From contig NZ_CP061725.1 of the NCBI RefSeq assembly GCF_014764405.1, positions 6,634,001-6,698,000 of the forward strand: 64,000 nucleotides of DNA, written 5' to 3'. Positions 49,367 through 57,278 of this stretch are shown here, piece after piece. The notes beneath the pieces were generated by a model. It ran no database searches. It worked only from the letters and a program-made list of their open reading frames with translations, and was not told the DNA's origin. Positions within the stretch are counted from its first letter, which is position 1. The number at the start of each line of letters is the position of its first letter. A program made the position numbers and the translations under genes. This DNA comes from Micromonospora craniellae (GTDB lineage: Bacteria > Actinomycetota > Actinomycetes > Mycobacteriales > Micromonosporaceae).

Positions 49367-51643
49367 TCAGGCCAGGTCGAACCGGTCGAGTTCCATCACC
49401 TTGGTCCAGGCGGCGACGAAGTCGGCCACGAACCTGTCGCGCGCGTCGTCGCTGGCGTAGACCTCGGCGAGCGCCCGGAGCTGCGAGTTGGAACCGAAGA
49501 TGAGGTCGACCGCGGTAGCGGTCCACTTCACCTCGTCGGTGGCCAGGTCGCGGATCTCGTACACGTGCTCGTCGGACTCCGACGCCTTCCACCGGGTGCC
49601 CGGAGAGAGCAGGTTGGTGAAGAAGTCGTTGGTGAGCACGCCGGGCTGGTCGGTGAGGACGCCGTGGCGGCTGTCACCGACGTTGGCCCCGAGGGAACGC
49701 AGGCCGCCGATCAGGGCGGTCATCTCGGGCGCGGTCAGGTTGAGCATGTAGGCCCGGTCGATGAGCAGGACCTCCGGCTGGGTCTTCTCACCCGGCCGCA
49801 GGTAGTTGCGGAACCCGTCGGCACGCGGCTCCATGACCCGGAACGACTCGACGTCGGTCTGTTCCTGGGCAGCGTCGGTACGGCCCGGGTGGAACGGGGC
49901 GGTGGTCTCGACCCCGGCGTCGCGCGCCGCCTTCTCGACGGCGGCGGAGCCGGCCAGCACGATCAGGTCCGCCAGGGAGATCTTCGCGCCACCGGCGGAG
50001 TTGAACTCCCGCTGGATGTCCTCCAGGGTCTTCAGCACCCCGGCGAGTTGCTCCGGCTGGTTGACCTCCCAGCTGCGCTGCGGTTCGAGGCGGATGCGGG
50101 CACCGTTGGCGCCGCCCCGCTTGTCGGTGTACCGGAAGCTGGCGGCCGAGGCCCACGCGGTCGAGACGAGCTGGGCGGTGCTCAGCCCGGACTCCAGGAC
50201 CTTGGTCTTGAGCGCCGCGACGTCGGCGTCACCGACCAGCTCGTGGTCGACGGCCGGCACCGGGTCCTGCCAGAGCTGGGCCTCGGGGACCCACGGGCCG
50301 AGGAAGCGGCTGACCGGGCCCATGTCGCGGTGCAGCAGCTTGTACCATGCCTTGGCGAAGGCGAGCGCGAACTCGTCGGGGTTCTCCAGGAAGCGGCGGG
50401 AGATCCGCTCGTACGCCGGGTCGACGCGCAGCGACAGGTCCGTCGTGAGCATGGTCGGCTTGTGCTTCTTCGACGGGTCGTGGGCGTCCGGGATGATCGC
50501 CTCGGCGTCCTTGGCGACCCACTGCTTGGCGCCGCCGGGGCTGGTGGTCAGCTCCCACTCGTAGCCGAAGAGGATCTCGAAGAAGCGGTTGCTCCACTCG
50601 GTCGGCCGGTCGGTCCAGGTGACCTCGAGGCCGCTGGTGATCGTGTCGGCGCCCTTGCCGCTGCCGTGCGTGCTCAGCCAGCCCAGGCCCTGCGTCTCCA
50701 GCGGGGCGCCCTCGGGCTCGGGGCCCACGTGGTCGTCGGCGATGCCGGCGCCGTGGGTCTTGCCGAAGGTGTGGCCACCGGCGATGAGCGCGACGGTCTC
50801 CTCGTCGTTCATCGCCATCCGGGCGAAGGTCTCCCGGATGAAGTGTGCCGCCGCGAGCGGGTCGGCATTGCCACGGGGGCCCTCCGGGTTGACGTAGATC
50901 AGACCCATCTCGGTCGCGCCGACGCCCTGCGCCATCTCCTTCTCGGAGACGTAGCGCTCGTCGCCGAGCCAGGTGTCCTCCGGGCCCCAGAAGATCTCCT
51001 CGGGCTCCCACACGTCCGGGCGGCCGAAGCCGAAGCCGAAGGTCTTGAACCCCATCGACTCCAGGGCCACGTTGCCGGCGAGCACGAGCAGGTCGGCCCA
51101 GGAGATCTGCTGGCCGTACTTCTGCTTGACCGGCCACAGCAGGCGGCGGGCCTTGTCCAGGTTGGCGTTGTCCGGCCAGCTGTTGAGCGGGGCGAACCGC
51201 TGCCCGCCGTCGCCGGCGCCGCCGCGCCCGTCCTCGATGCGGTACGTGCCGGCGGCGTGCCAGCTCATCCGGATCATCAGGCCGCCGTAGTGGCCGAAGT
51301 CGGCCGGCCACCAGTCCTGGGAGGTGGTGAGGACCTGGGTGATGTCCCGCTTGAGCGCCTCGACGTCGAGCTTGGCGAACTCCGTGGCGTAGCTGAAGTC
51401 GGCGCCGAGCGGGTTGCCCTTGGACGAGTGGGCGTGCAGCACCGAGAGGTCGAGCTGGTTGGGCCACCAGTCCCGGTTGGTACGGGGGCGACCGCCGGTC
51501 TTCGGGGTCGGCGAGTCGATCGCCGGGTTCTCGCTCTCGCTGCCGTGCGCGGTCACCGAGTCGTGCGCGACCGGGCAGCCGGCCTCGGCCTTCTTGTCCA
51601 CGCCCTGGGCGCTCGACGGACGGTCGTGCTGTGCGTTACTCAA
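49367..51643 (-). CDS. katG: catalase-peroxidase
   Basis: A 758-residue haem enzyme that removes hydrogen peroxide. The N-terminal haem domain has the distal triad in MIRMSWHAAGTYR (Arg, Trp, His; Trp is part of the Met-Tyr-Trp cross-link). The cross-link Tyr is in GLIYVNPEGP and the proximal His in IAGGHTFGKTHGAG. The C-terminal pseudo-catalase domain spans ~440-758. Length is typical. The start is TTG 51643, with GGAAGG 8-9 nt upstream. It lies 24 nt downstream of furA, the standard furA-katG operon, and should be derepressed by peroxide. Confidence 0.96.
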   Translation of the reverse strand: MSNAQHDRPSSAQGVDKKAEAGCPVAHDSVTAHGSESENPAIDSPTPKTGGRPRTNRDWWPNQLDLSVLHAHSSKGNPLGADFSYATEFAKLDVEALKRDITQVLTTSQDWWPADFGHYGGLMIRMSWHAAGTYRIEDGRGGAGDGGQRFAPLNSWPDNANLDKARRLLWPVKQKYGQQISWADLLVLAGNVALESMGFKTFGFGFGRPDVWEPEEIFWGPEDTWLGDERYVSEKEMAQGVGATEMGLIYVNPEGPRGNADPLAAAHFIRETFARMAMNDEETVALIAGGHTFGKTHGAGIADDHVGPEPEGAPLETQGLGWLSTHGSGKGADTITSGLEVTWTDRPTEWSNRFFEILFGYEWELTTSPGGAKQWVAKDAEAIIPDAHDPSKKHKPTMLTTDLSLRVDPAYERISRRFLENPDEFALAFAKAWYKLLHRDMGPVSRFLGPWVPEAQLWQDPVPAVDHELVGDADVAALKTKVLESGLSTAQLVSTAWASAASFRYTDKRGGANGARIRLEPQRSWEVNQPEQLAGVLKTLEDIQREFNSAGGAKISLADLIVLAGSAAVEKAARDAGVETTAPFHPGRTDAAQEQTDVESFRVMEPRADGFRNYLRPGEKTQPEVLLIDRAYMLNLTAPEMTALIGGLRSLGANVGDSRHGVLTDQPGVLTNDFFTNLLSPGTRWKASESDEHVYEIRDLATDEVKWTATAVDLIFGSNSQLRALAEVYASDDARDRFVADFVAAWTKVMELDRFDLA

Positions 51644-51667
51644 TGTGCTTCCTTCCGACCTGGCGGA

Positions 51668-52093
51668 TCACTGGTGGTGCGTGCGGTCGCAGTCGGGGCA
51701 GGTGCCCCAGAAGACGACCTCCGCCTCGTCGACCACGAACCCGTGGTCGTCGGAGGCGGTGAGACAGGGGGCGTCACCGACGGCGCAGTCCACGTCGGCG
51801 ATCGCGCCGCAGGAGCGGCACACGACATGATGGTGGTTGTCCCCGACCCGGGACTCGTACCGGGCGACGGCTCCGGCAGGCTGGATGCGACGCACCAGAC
51901 CGGCGTCGGTGAGCGCCCGCAACACATCGTAGATGGCCTGGTGGGACACCGTGGGATGGTCGGCCCGGACCAGCCGGGTCACCGTGTCGGTGTCGACGTG
52001 CGGGTGATCCCGCAGCGCCGCGAGCACCGCCAGTCGGGGCCGGGTCACGCGCAACGAGACGGCCCGGAGCTGCGCCTCGAAGTCGGCCGTCAT
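51668..52093 (-). CDS. furA: Fur-family peroxide-responsive repressor
   Basis: A 141-residue Fur-family protein: winged helix with VTRPRLAVLAALRDHPHVD and the recognition helix VSHQAIYDVLRALTDAG. The regulatory metal region is DNHHHVVCRSCGAIADVDC, and zinc cysteines lie in CRSCG and the C-terminal CPDCDR. The ATG at 52093 is 7 nt after a -10 box, predicting a leaderless mRNA. It controls itself and katG. Confidence 0.92.
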   Translation of the reverse strand: MTADFEAQLRAVSLRVTRPRLAVLAALRDHPHVDTDTVTRLVRADHPTVSHQAIYDVLRALTDAGLVRRIQPAGAVARYESRVGDNHHHVVCRSCGAIADVDCAVGDAPCLTASDDHGFVVDEAEVVFWGTCPDCDRTHHQ

Positions 52094-52100
52094 GCCGGCC

Positions 52101-52130
52101 AACCTACTCCACTCTTTTGGAATCAATCAA
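52101..52130 (-). promoter_or_regulatory. furA-katG promoter
   Basis: Minus strand: -35 TTGATT (52130-52125), 18-nt spacer, -10 TAGGTT (52106-52101), then 7 nt to ATG 52093, so the transcript is probably leaderless. The AT-rich tract 52111-52133 (CTTTTGGAATCAATCAAATTT on the plus strand, minus its first base) is the likely FurA-binding site. Confidence 0.6.
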
Positions 52131-52154
52131 ATTTGCTGACGCTCCGCATGCCGC

Positions 52155-52835
52155 GTGTCGCGGTGCGCCGCCGGTGCGGGTTTCGCCGCCGGCTACTTCG
52201 GTCACGACGAGTTCGCCGAGCACGCGCCCGGCATGAAGATCATCGACGACGCGCTCGAACTGCGCGGACGGATCTTCGGGGCGTTCGAGCTGGCCGAGTT
52301 GGAGGCGCTGGACCGGCTGCCGGGCGTGGCGCAGGTGGCCATCCAGGGCGGGCGGCCGGCGGCCCGGCAGATCCTGCGGCGGCTCCGGGGCGAGCCGGCC
52401 GGACAGCCGTTCCGGTACCGGGACAAGGGCAGCATGGCGACCATCTCGCGCTTCTCGGCGGTGGCCACCGTCGGTCGGCTGCGGTTGGCCGGGCTGACCG
52501 GGTGGTTGCTCTGGCTCGCCGTGCACCTGCTGTACCTGGTGGGCTTCAAGAACCGGGTCACCGCCGTGCTGCACTGGTTCGTCAGCTTCATCGGGCGTGG
52601 CCGCTCCGAGCGGACCGTGACGTTGCAGCAGGTGGTGGCGCGTACCGCGTTGCAGGAGGTCACCACGCAGGCCGAGCCTCCGGCGGTCGCGGCCGCAGGC
52701 GGGTCCGACGGGTCGGCGGACGCCCCGGCCGACGCGCCCGGGCAGCGGACGGCCGTGCCCGGCCCCGAGGCCGCGCGGCACGGTGCGCCGGAGCGGCCGA
52801 CCGGCTGGCCTTCCGGCAACGACGCGGGTGGCTAG
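52155..52835 (+). pseudogene. internally deleted type II NADH dehydrogenase (NDH-2)
   Basis: The frame keeps recognisable NDH-2 pieces but lacks most of the enzyme. It has a middle fragment YFGHDEFAEHAPGMKIIDDA followed by ELRGRIFGAFELAE. It jumps directly to LPGVAQVAIQGGRPAARQI and then the membrane-binding C-terminus YRDKGSMATISRFSAVATV and onward. The N-terminal FAD-binding domain is missing, apart from a GAGF scrap that may be chance. The whole NAD-binding Rossmann region that should lie between the two pieces (roughly 200 residues) is also gone. Full NDH-2 is ~440-460 residues. It cannot bind its cofactors. The stop overlaps that of the convergent acyltransferase. Confidence 0.82.
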
Positions 52836-53776
52836 ATCGGGAAGTGGCCTCGACGCCAGTGCCAGTGGCGACCGGCGCGCAGGTGGTCGACGACCGCGCG
52901 GTGCAGCGCGGTACGGCGCGGCAGTTCGTCCAGCGGTGTGCTCAGGCTGCGGAACACGAACCGCAGCACCTCGACGTCGGCGTCGATTCCTTCCGGTTCC
53001 TCGTAGGGTTCGAGCGTGAACCTGCGCTGGAAGCGGACGATGTGGGAGTCCTCCGGCAGGTACTCCCGCAGTTGCGGGTCGAGCAGCCACGAGCCGCAGG
53101 AGAACGTGGTGTACTCCTCGTCGGGGAAGTGGCGCGGGAAGAAGGCGCGGGCCGCATCGAGCGAGTCGGTGACCGCCTGCGGGGTGAGCGGCCCCGCCTC
53201 GGGGATGTGCAGGCCGATGCTGCCCTCACCGCGTTGGTGCTGCAACCGGCCCAGCTCGTAGAGGCTGCCCCGGGCGTGCAGGGTCAACCAGCTCTGCATG
53301 ACCGGCCAGCCCTCACGGTGCATCCGGCGGTCGACCGCGAGGTTGCGGCCCAGGTCCGCCAGGGTCGTCCAGGACACCGCGTCGGGGACGCCGTGGTCAC
53401 GGTGAAACGCCCGCACCACGTCGAGCAGGGCCAGGTACGCGTACACGTACAGGTGCTGCCAGGCCGGGCCCCGATCGCGGGGCAGCTCCGGGCCGGGCGG
53501 CAACCATTCGTGGCCGCCCAGGTCGGCGCGGACCAGCGCGATCGAGCGGTCGAGCAGCCACCGCAGCTCCGGGGTCCACAGCGGCGAGTCGGGGTCGGGC
53601 CAGCCGGCCATGATCTCGGCGGCGTCGTCCGGGCGTACGGCGAGCCGGTCCAGGATCGCGGGCGCGTCGGCCTTCGCGGGCAACGGGGCCGACGGCCGGT
53701 CACCGGCGAGCCGGTGGACGCGCGCGACGTCCTCGACGGGTACGCCGAGCCGGGCGGCGATGTCCTCCAGGTCCAC
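52832..53776 (-). CDS. acyltransferase-domain protein (GNAT-like, two-domain)
   Basis: A 314-residue protein of the actinobacterial family with an N-acyltransferase N-terminal domain and a GNAT-like C-terminal domain. N-terminal helices include DIAARLGVPVEDVARVHRLAG and ILDRLAVRPDDAAEIMAGW. The C-terminal part has LGRLQHQRGEGSIGLHIPEAGPL near 180-200, FSCGSWLLDPQLREYLPEDSHIVRFQRRF near 230 and HRAVVDHLRAGRHWHWRRG at the end. The start is GTG 53776. The acyl donor and acceptor are unknown; it stands alone apart from the small-protein cassette upstream. Confidence 0.75.
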   Translation of the reverse strand: MDLEDIAARLGVPVEDVARVHRLAGDRPSAPLPAKADAPAILDRLAVRPDDAAEIMAGWPDPDSPLWTPELRWLLDRSIALVRADLGGHEWLPPGPELPRDRGPAWQHLYVYAYLALLDVVRAFHRDHGVPDAVSWTTLADLGRNLAVDRRMHREGWPVMQSWLTLHARGSLYELGRLQHQRGEGSIGLHIPEAGPLTPQAVTDSLDAARAFFPRHFPDEEYTTFSCGSWLLDPQLREYLPEDSHIVRFQRRFTLEPYEEPEGIDADVEVLRFVFRSLSTPLDELPRRTALHRAVVDHLRAGRHWHWRRGHFPI

Positions 53777-53790
53777 GTCGACGAACCTAC

Positions 53791-53901
53791 TCAGCGAGGT
53801 GACTTCTTGCGAGCCCTCCTCTGGCGGGGGTACGCGGCCACCACGGGTGCCGGGGCGATCCGCAGCAGGTCACCGGCCCGAGGTGTGATCAGGTCAGCCA
53901 T
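53791..53901 (-). CDS. 36-residue basic protein
   Basis: ATG 53901 to TGA 53791 encodes 36 residues beginning MADLITPRAGDLLRIAPAP and ending in a basic RQRRARKKSPR tail. It overlaps the upstream Cys-containing gene by 13 nt and is third in a run of tiny genes. No homology is recognised. Position, overlap and composition favour real translation; the tail could contact nucleic acid. Confidence 0.5.
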   Translation of the reverse strand: MADLITPRAGDLLRIAPAPVVAAYPRQRRARKKSPR

Positions 53902-54107
53902 CCGAGGAACCTCCGGTGCAGCAACCCCGCCGGGGCCCACCCCATGTCCCGACTCGCCGCCAGGAAGCACGCACCCATGTAGAGCGCGAGGGACACCGGA
54001 GCCCGGTCGTACTCGGCCCGCAGCTCCTGACGACGGGTCCGACACGGCCAGGGCGCACCACAGCCCGCACACGTCCAGATCGGCACCACCGGCCCGTGCG
54101 CCGTCAC
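53889..54107 (-). CDS. 72-residue Cys-motif protein
   Basis: GTG 54107 overlaps the preceding stop (GTGA). The protein has a CAGCGAPWPCRTRRQEL motif near residues 14-30, three cysteines in a CxxC-x4-C pattern likely to bind zinc. A helical part follows (VSLALYMGACFLAASRDMG) and ends LLHRRFLGWLT. A GGGGGAGG ribosome site lies upstream. Similar small proteins seem common beside short GntR regulators in this family of bacteria, but that is recollection. Function is unknown. Confidence 0.65.
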   Translation of the reverse strand: MTAHGPVVPIWTCAGCGAPWPCRTRRQELRAEYDRAPVSLALYMGACFLAASRDMGWAPAGLLHRRFLGWLT

Positions 54108-54289
54108 GACCCCTCCCCCGGCCAGTGGCCCCGATTGACGGGCACCCGGTACCGCACCCGACACGGCAGATCCCGACCACACCGACACGTCACCCGCCTC
54201 AGCAGGTGATTCCACGTCGGCCGGTGCCGACGCGCCCGCGTCAGAGCCGCCGCAAGCAGGAACTGGTCGTAGGTCATGTACCGAGACAT
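54104..54289 (-). CDS. 61-residue Cys-motif protein
   Basis: ATG 54289, with GAGGAG 6 nt upstream, encodes 61 residues starting MSRYMTYDQFLLAAALTRARR. The CRCGRDLPCRVRYRVPV motif near residue 35 echoes the CAGCGAPWPC motif of the next gene, both having C-G-x2-x-P-C spacing. It is first in the three-gene minus-strand cassette, divergent from the GntR gene. No known family is assigned. Confidence 0.65.
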   Translation of the reverse strand: MSRYMTYDQFLLAAALTRARRHRPTWNHLLRRVTCRCGRDLPCRVRYRVPVNRGHWPGEGS

Positions 54290-54380
54290 GCCGCGCTCCT
54301 CGGAAGCAGGCCAACATGGGCACCATCACCATAAGTGCCGTATTGACGTAAACACAACACTGCGCCAGCATGGTGTCACC

Positions 54381-54386
54381 TAACGT
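54381..54386 (+). promoter_or_regulatory. -10 box for leaderless gntR transcript
   Basis: TAACGT fits the TANNNT consensus and ends 6 nt before GTG 54393, the spacing expected for a leaderless actinobacterial mRNA. No convincing -35 box was found at the right distance. Confidence 0.4.
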
Positions 54387-54392
54387 GCGCTC

Positions 54393-54806
54393 GTGAGCAG
54401 CGAGAGCGACTTCGATCCGGATGTCGCTACATGGAAGCAACTCGCGGACCGGCTGCGGCAAGCCATCCGCTCAGGCCAGCTTGCCCCCGGCCAGCGAGTT
54501 CCGACCGAGCTGAGCCTCACTCAGGAGTACCAACTCAGCAGACTCACGGTCCGCCGCGCACTTCAGCAACTGCGAAGCGAGGGCTTGATCGTGGTCGTGC
54601 AGAGTCGTGGCACGTTCGTCAGGGGCGAGCAGGAGCGCAGCATTGTAACCCTGAGTAAGGGCGATCAGGTGCAAGCCCGAATGCCCGACCCTGACGAGCG
54701 GCGGAAGTACGTCCTCCACGAAGGCGAGCCCGTCGTCCTGGTGACCAGAACAGACGGCAGGGTGCAGGGTTACGGCGCGCATCGCGTCACCATCGTCAGC
54801 GGATAG
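54393..54806 (+). CDS. short GntR-family regulator
   Basis: A 137-residue protein: an N-terminal GntR winged helix (ATWKQLADRLRQAIRSGQLAPGQRVPTELSLTQEY begins it, recognition part LSRLTVRRALQQLRSEG, wing VVVQSRGTFV). A ~50-residue C-terminal stub follows (QVQARMPDPDERRKYVLHEGEPVVLVTR) instead of a full ligand domain, a normal short form in actinomycetes. It starts at GTG 54393. It is divergent from the Cys-motif cassette across 103 nt and probably controls it. Confidence 0.87.
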   Translation: MSSESDFDPDVATWKQLADRLRQAIRSGQLAPGQRVPTELSLTQEYQLSRLTVRRALQQLRSEGLIVVVQSRGTFVRGEQERSIVTLSKGDQVQARMPDPDERRKYVLHEGEPVVLVTRTDGRVQGYGAHRVTIVSG

Positions 54807-54871
54807 CCGAACGGCGACTATCAACCTCGGCACCGTGCAGACGATGGCGCGGATGGGGGCGAGGCACCGTC

Positions 54872-55456
54872 TCAGTGCCCGGCGTCGTCGGTGCGCGGGC
54901 GGACACCGCCGACGAAGGCGTCGAGCGTCGGTCCGTGCAGTACCGCACCGGGCAACGGGTCTCGCCGCACCCGCTGCGTCAGGCGTGTCACCGGCAGCCG
55001 ACCCGGGCGGGTGGCCGCCGCGAGCACCAGGTTGCCGTACCGCCGGCCGCGCAGCATCCGCCGGTCGGCGACGACGCAGACGTCGGCGAAGACCGCGCGC
55101 AGGGTCGCCGCCTGCACCCGGGCCAGGAGCAGCGGCGGCAGGTCGGTGACGTTGACCAGGTAGACGCCGTCCGGCCGCAGCACCCGGGCGACCTCGGCGG
55201 CGAACGCCACGGTGGCCACGTGCGGCGGCATCCGGGCCGCCCGGTAGATGTCGGCGAAGACCAGGTCGTACGCGTCGGCGGAGGTCTCGGTGACGGCCTG
55301 GCGCGCGTCGTCCACCCGGATCTCGACCCCGGGCTGCCGCAGCGGCAGGTCCCGGGTCACCACGTACGACTGCTCGACGCCACCGGCCAGGAGCGTGCGC
55401 CCGGTGGGCCGGGCCGGGTCGACGACCAGCTCCAGCCGGTCGTCGGTGGCCTCCAT
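54872..55456 (-). pseudogene. spermidine-synthase-like methyltransferase fold with core deletion
   Basis: The frame (194 residues) begins like an actinobacterial spermidine-synthase-like protein: LELVVDPARPTGRTLLAGGVEQSYV. It then passes straight to VTRDLPLRQPGVEIRVDDARQ and continues normally with DLVFADIYRAARMPPHVATV, VARVLRPDGVYLVNVTDLPP and ADRRMLRGRRYGNLVLAAAT. The part missing between SYV and VTRDLPL would hold the first helices and the glycine-rich cofactor motif (HLGGGALTL-like), roughly 60-90 residues. Without it the cofactor cannot bind. The reading frame is intact, so a residual role cannot be excluded. Confidence 0.7.
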
Positions 55457-55509
55457 GAGCAGGCAGGCTAGCCCAGCCGCCGGTGCCGCACCCGCAGGAC
55501 CCGGCGGCG

Positions 55510-55845
55510 TCAGCTCCCGAGCATCGGTGGGCGGTCGCTGTTGAGGTGGAACGCGCGTTCCTCGGCCTCCTGGCGGGCCGCGACGAAGTCGCGTTGCCAG
55601 TCGGGAGCGCCGTCCGGGATACGGGCGACCACGTTCTCACCGTGGATCCGGCCGTCCGCGTCGGTGAGGCTGACACCGACCACGGTGTGCCCCCGACCGG
55701 GAATGGCGTAGTGGCGCACCGTCCACCGCGCAGACACCTGCGCAGCCTGGCGGCGGCGTCGGGCGCCGGCCGTCAGCACCGCTCCGATGAGCGCAACGGC
55801 GGCCAGCACGACGAGAAGGACAGCCAGGAACGCGATGATCCGCAT
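55510..55845 (-). CDS. single-pass membrane protein, hypothetical
   Basis: A 111-residue protein with one N-terminal membrane helix (RIIAFLAVLLVVLAAVALIG and onward), a basic stop (ARRRRQ), then a soluble beta-rich domain: WTVRHYAIPGRGHTVVGVSLTD, ENVVARIPDGAPDWQRDFVAAR, and a tail EERAFHLNSDRPPML. No known family is assigned, though such proteins look conserved in Micromonospora-like genomes. ATG 55845 starts it; no operon partner. Confidence 0.65.
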   Translation of the reverse strand: MRIIAFLAVLLVVLAAVALIGAVLTAGARRRRQAAQVSARWTVRHYAIPGRGHTVVGVSLTDADGRIHGENVVARIPDGAPDWQRDFVAARQEAEERAFHLNSDRPPMLGS

Positions 55846-55948
55846 CCGCCCGAGGGTACCCGGCCTGCGGCCCGAGCCGCATCCACCAGCGGTGGGTCCA
55901 CCGCACCGAGCCCGGGACGCCGGTCACCGCCGTACGGCGGCGTCCGTT

Positions 55949-56001
55949 CGAGATCTTGGACACTGTCCGTCAGCCGGGAACGGCACGTGTCCAAGATCTC
56001 G
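55949..56001. repeat. 15-bp inverted repeat around a 23-nt loop
   Basis: CGAGATCTTGGACAC (55949-55963) and its exact reverse complement (55987-56001) flank 23 nt. It lies 62 nt beyond the CaiB stop and ~100 nt upstream of the membrane-protein start. It could terminate the CaiB operon. The AGATCTTGGAC core and long loop also look like a dispersed palindromic repeat. Confidence 0.6.
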
Positions 56002-56063
56002 CACCGCATCCGGTTCCTGGTGCGGATCCGCGTGGCACAGCGCCCGAGCTGAGCGCGCCGGTC

Positions 56064-57266
56064 TCAGGGGATCGGCAATCCGGCGGGTGTGCCGCTCTGC
56101 TCGGGACGGCGCTCCTCGCCGACGGCCGCCCGTACCTCCGCGTCGTGGGCACCGAGCGCCGGGCCGGTCCAGCGGATCGTGCCGGGCGTCGCCGACAGGC
56201 GCGGCGACACGTTCTGCATCGGGACGGGACCGAGGTCGGGATCGGGCACCCGCACGATGCTCTCCCGCGCCTGGAACTGCGGGTCGTCGAGCATGTCACG
56301 GGCGGTGTACACGCGACCGGCCGGGACGGCGTGCTGTTCCAGGATCGCCAGGACCTCGTCTGCCGGGTGCTGCGCGGTCCAACCGGCGATCAGGTCGTCG
56401 AGTTCCCGCTGACGCACACCACGGGCGACGTGGGTGGCGTACTCCGGCGAGGTGGCCAGGTCGGGCCGTCCCATGGCGGCGGCGAGACGGCGGAACACGG
56501 TGTCCTGGTTCGCCGCGACGAGCACGAAGTCGCCGTCGGAGGTCGGGTACACGTTGGAGGGTGCGACGCCGGGGAGTACGGCTCCGGACCGTTGCCGGGT
56601 GACTCCGGCGACGGCGTAGTCGGCCACGAGGGCCTCGGTCATGGCCAGCACCGACTCGTAGATGGACACGTCCACGACCTGGCCGACGCCGGTGCGCTGC
56701 CGGGCGTACAGCGCGAGGAGGGTGCCGTACGCGGCGTGCATCCCGGCCAGCATGTCCCCGATCGACAGTCCGGTGCGGCTGGGCGGCCGGTCCGGGTCGC
56801 CGACGAGGTGCCGCAGGCCACCCATCGCCTCGCCGATCGAGCCGTACCCGGCGCGGGCGGCGTACGGCCCGGTCTGGCCGAAGCCGCTGACCCGGACGAG
56901 GACCAGTCGCGGGTTGATCGCGGACAGTTCGGCCCAGCCCAGTCCGTATCGTTCCAGGGTGCCCGGACGGAAGTTCTCCACCAGGACGTCGGCCTGCGCG
57001 ATGAGCGCGAGGACGAACGCCTTGCCGTCGGCGGACTTCAGGTCGGCGGTGACGCTGCGCTTCCCACGGGCGATCACGCTCCAGGACAGTGACTTGCCGT
57101 CCTTGCTGTGTCCCCAGCGGCGCATCGGGTCACCCTCGGCGGGCTGTTCGACCTTGACGACGTCGGCGCCGAAGTCGGCCAGCAACTGGCCGCAGAACGG
57201 CCCGGCGATGAGCTGGCCGAGTTCGACGACCCGTACCCCGTCCAACGCCGGTATCTGCTGCTGCAT
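56064..57266 (-). CDS. CaiB/BaiF-family CoA-transferase
   Basis: A 400-residue type III CoA-transferase: LDGVRVVELGQLIAGPFCGQLLADFGADVVKVE at the N-terminus, RGKRSVTADLKSADGKAF near residue 70, DVLVENFRPGTLERYGLGW near 95 and GFGQTGPYAARAGYGSIGEAMGG near 130. The catalytic Asp is in TGLSIGDMLAGMHAAYG near 168. It moves CoA between carboxylic acids, usually activating a substrate for beta-oxidation. It is the last gene of the operon starting at 61.6 kb and follows the gamma-carbonic-anhydrase-like gene by 12 nt. Confidence 0.92.
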   Translation of the reverse strand: MQQQIPALDGVRVVELGQLIAGPFCGQLLADFGADVVKVEQPAEGDPMRRWGHSKDGKSLSWSVIARGKRSVTADLKSADGKAFVLALIAQADVLVENFRPGTLERYGLGWAELSAINPRLVLVRVSGFGQTGPYAARAGYGSIGEAMGGLRHLVGDPDRPPSRTGLSIGDMLAGMHAAYGTLLALYARQRTGVGQVVDVSIYESVLAMTEALVADYAVAGVTRQRSGAVLPGVAPSNVYPTSDGDFVLVAANQDTVFRRLAAAMGRPDLATSPEYATHVARGVRQRELDDLIAGWTAQHPADEVLAILEQHAVPAGRVYTARDMLDDPQFQARESIVRVPDPDLGPVPMQNVSPRLSATPGTIRWTGPALGAHDAEVRAAVGEERRPEQSGTPAGLPIP

Positions 57267-57278
57267 CGGTGTTGCCCT

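Noticed and set aside
50229..51467. A 412-codon minus-strand frame within katG
   Set aside because: Overlaps katG on the same strand in another frame and is Arg/Pro-rich; it has no independent support.
49355..54334. A 1659-codon open frame on the plus strand opposite katG and its neighbours
   Set aside because: It is antisense to katG, furA and the acyltransferase; its composition is Arg/Val/Gly-rich shadow sequence with no domain, a typical high-GC artefact.
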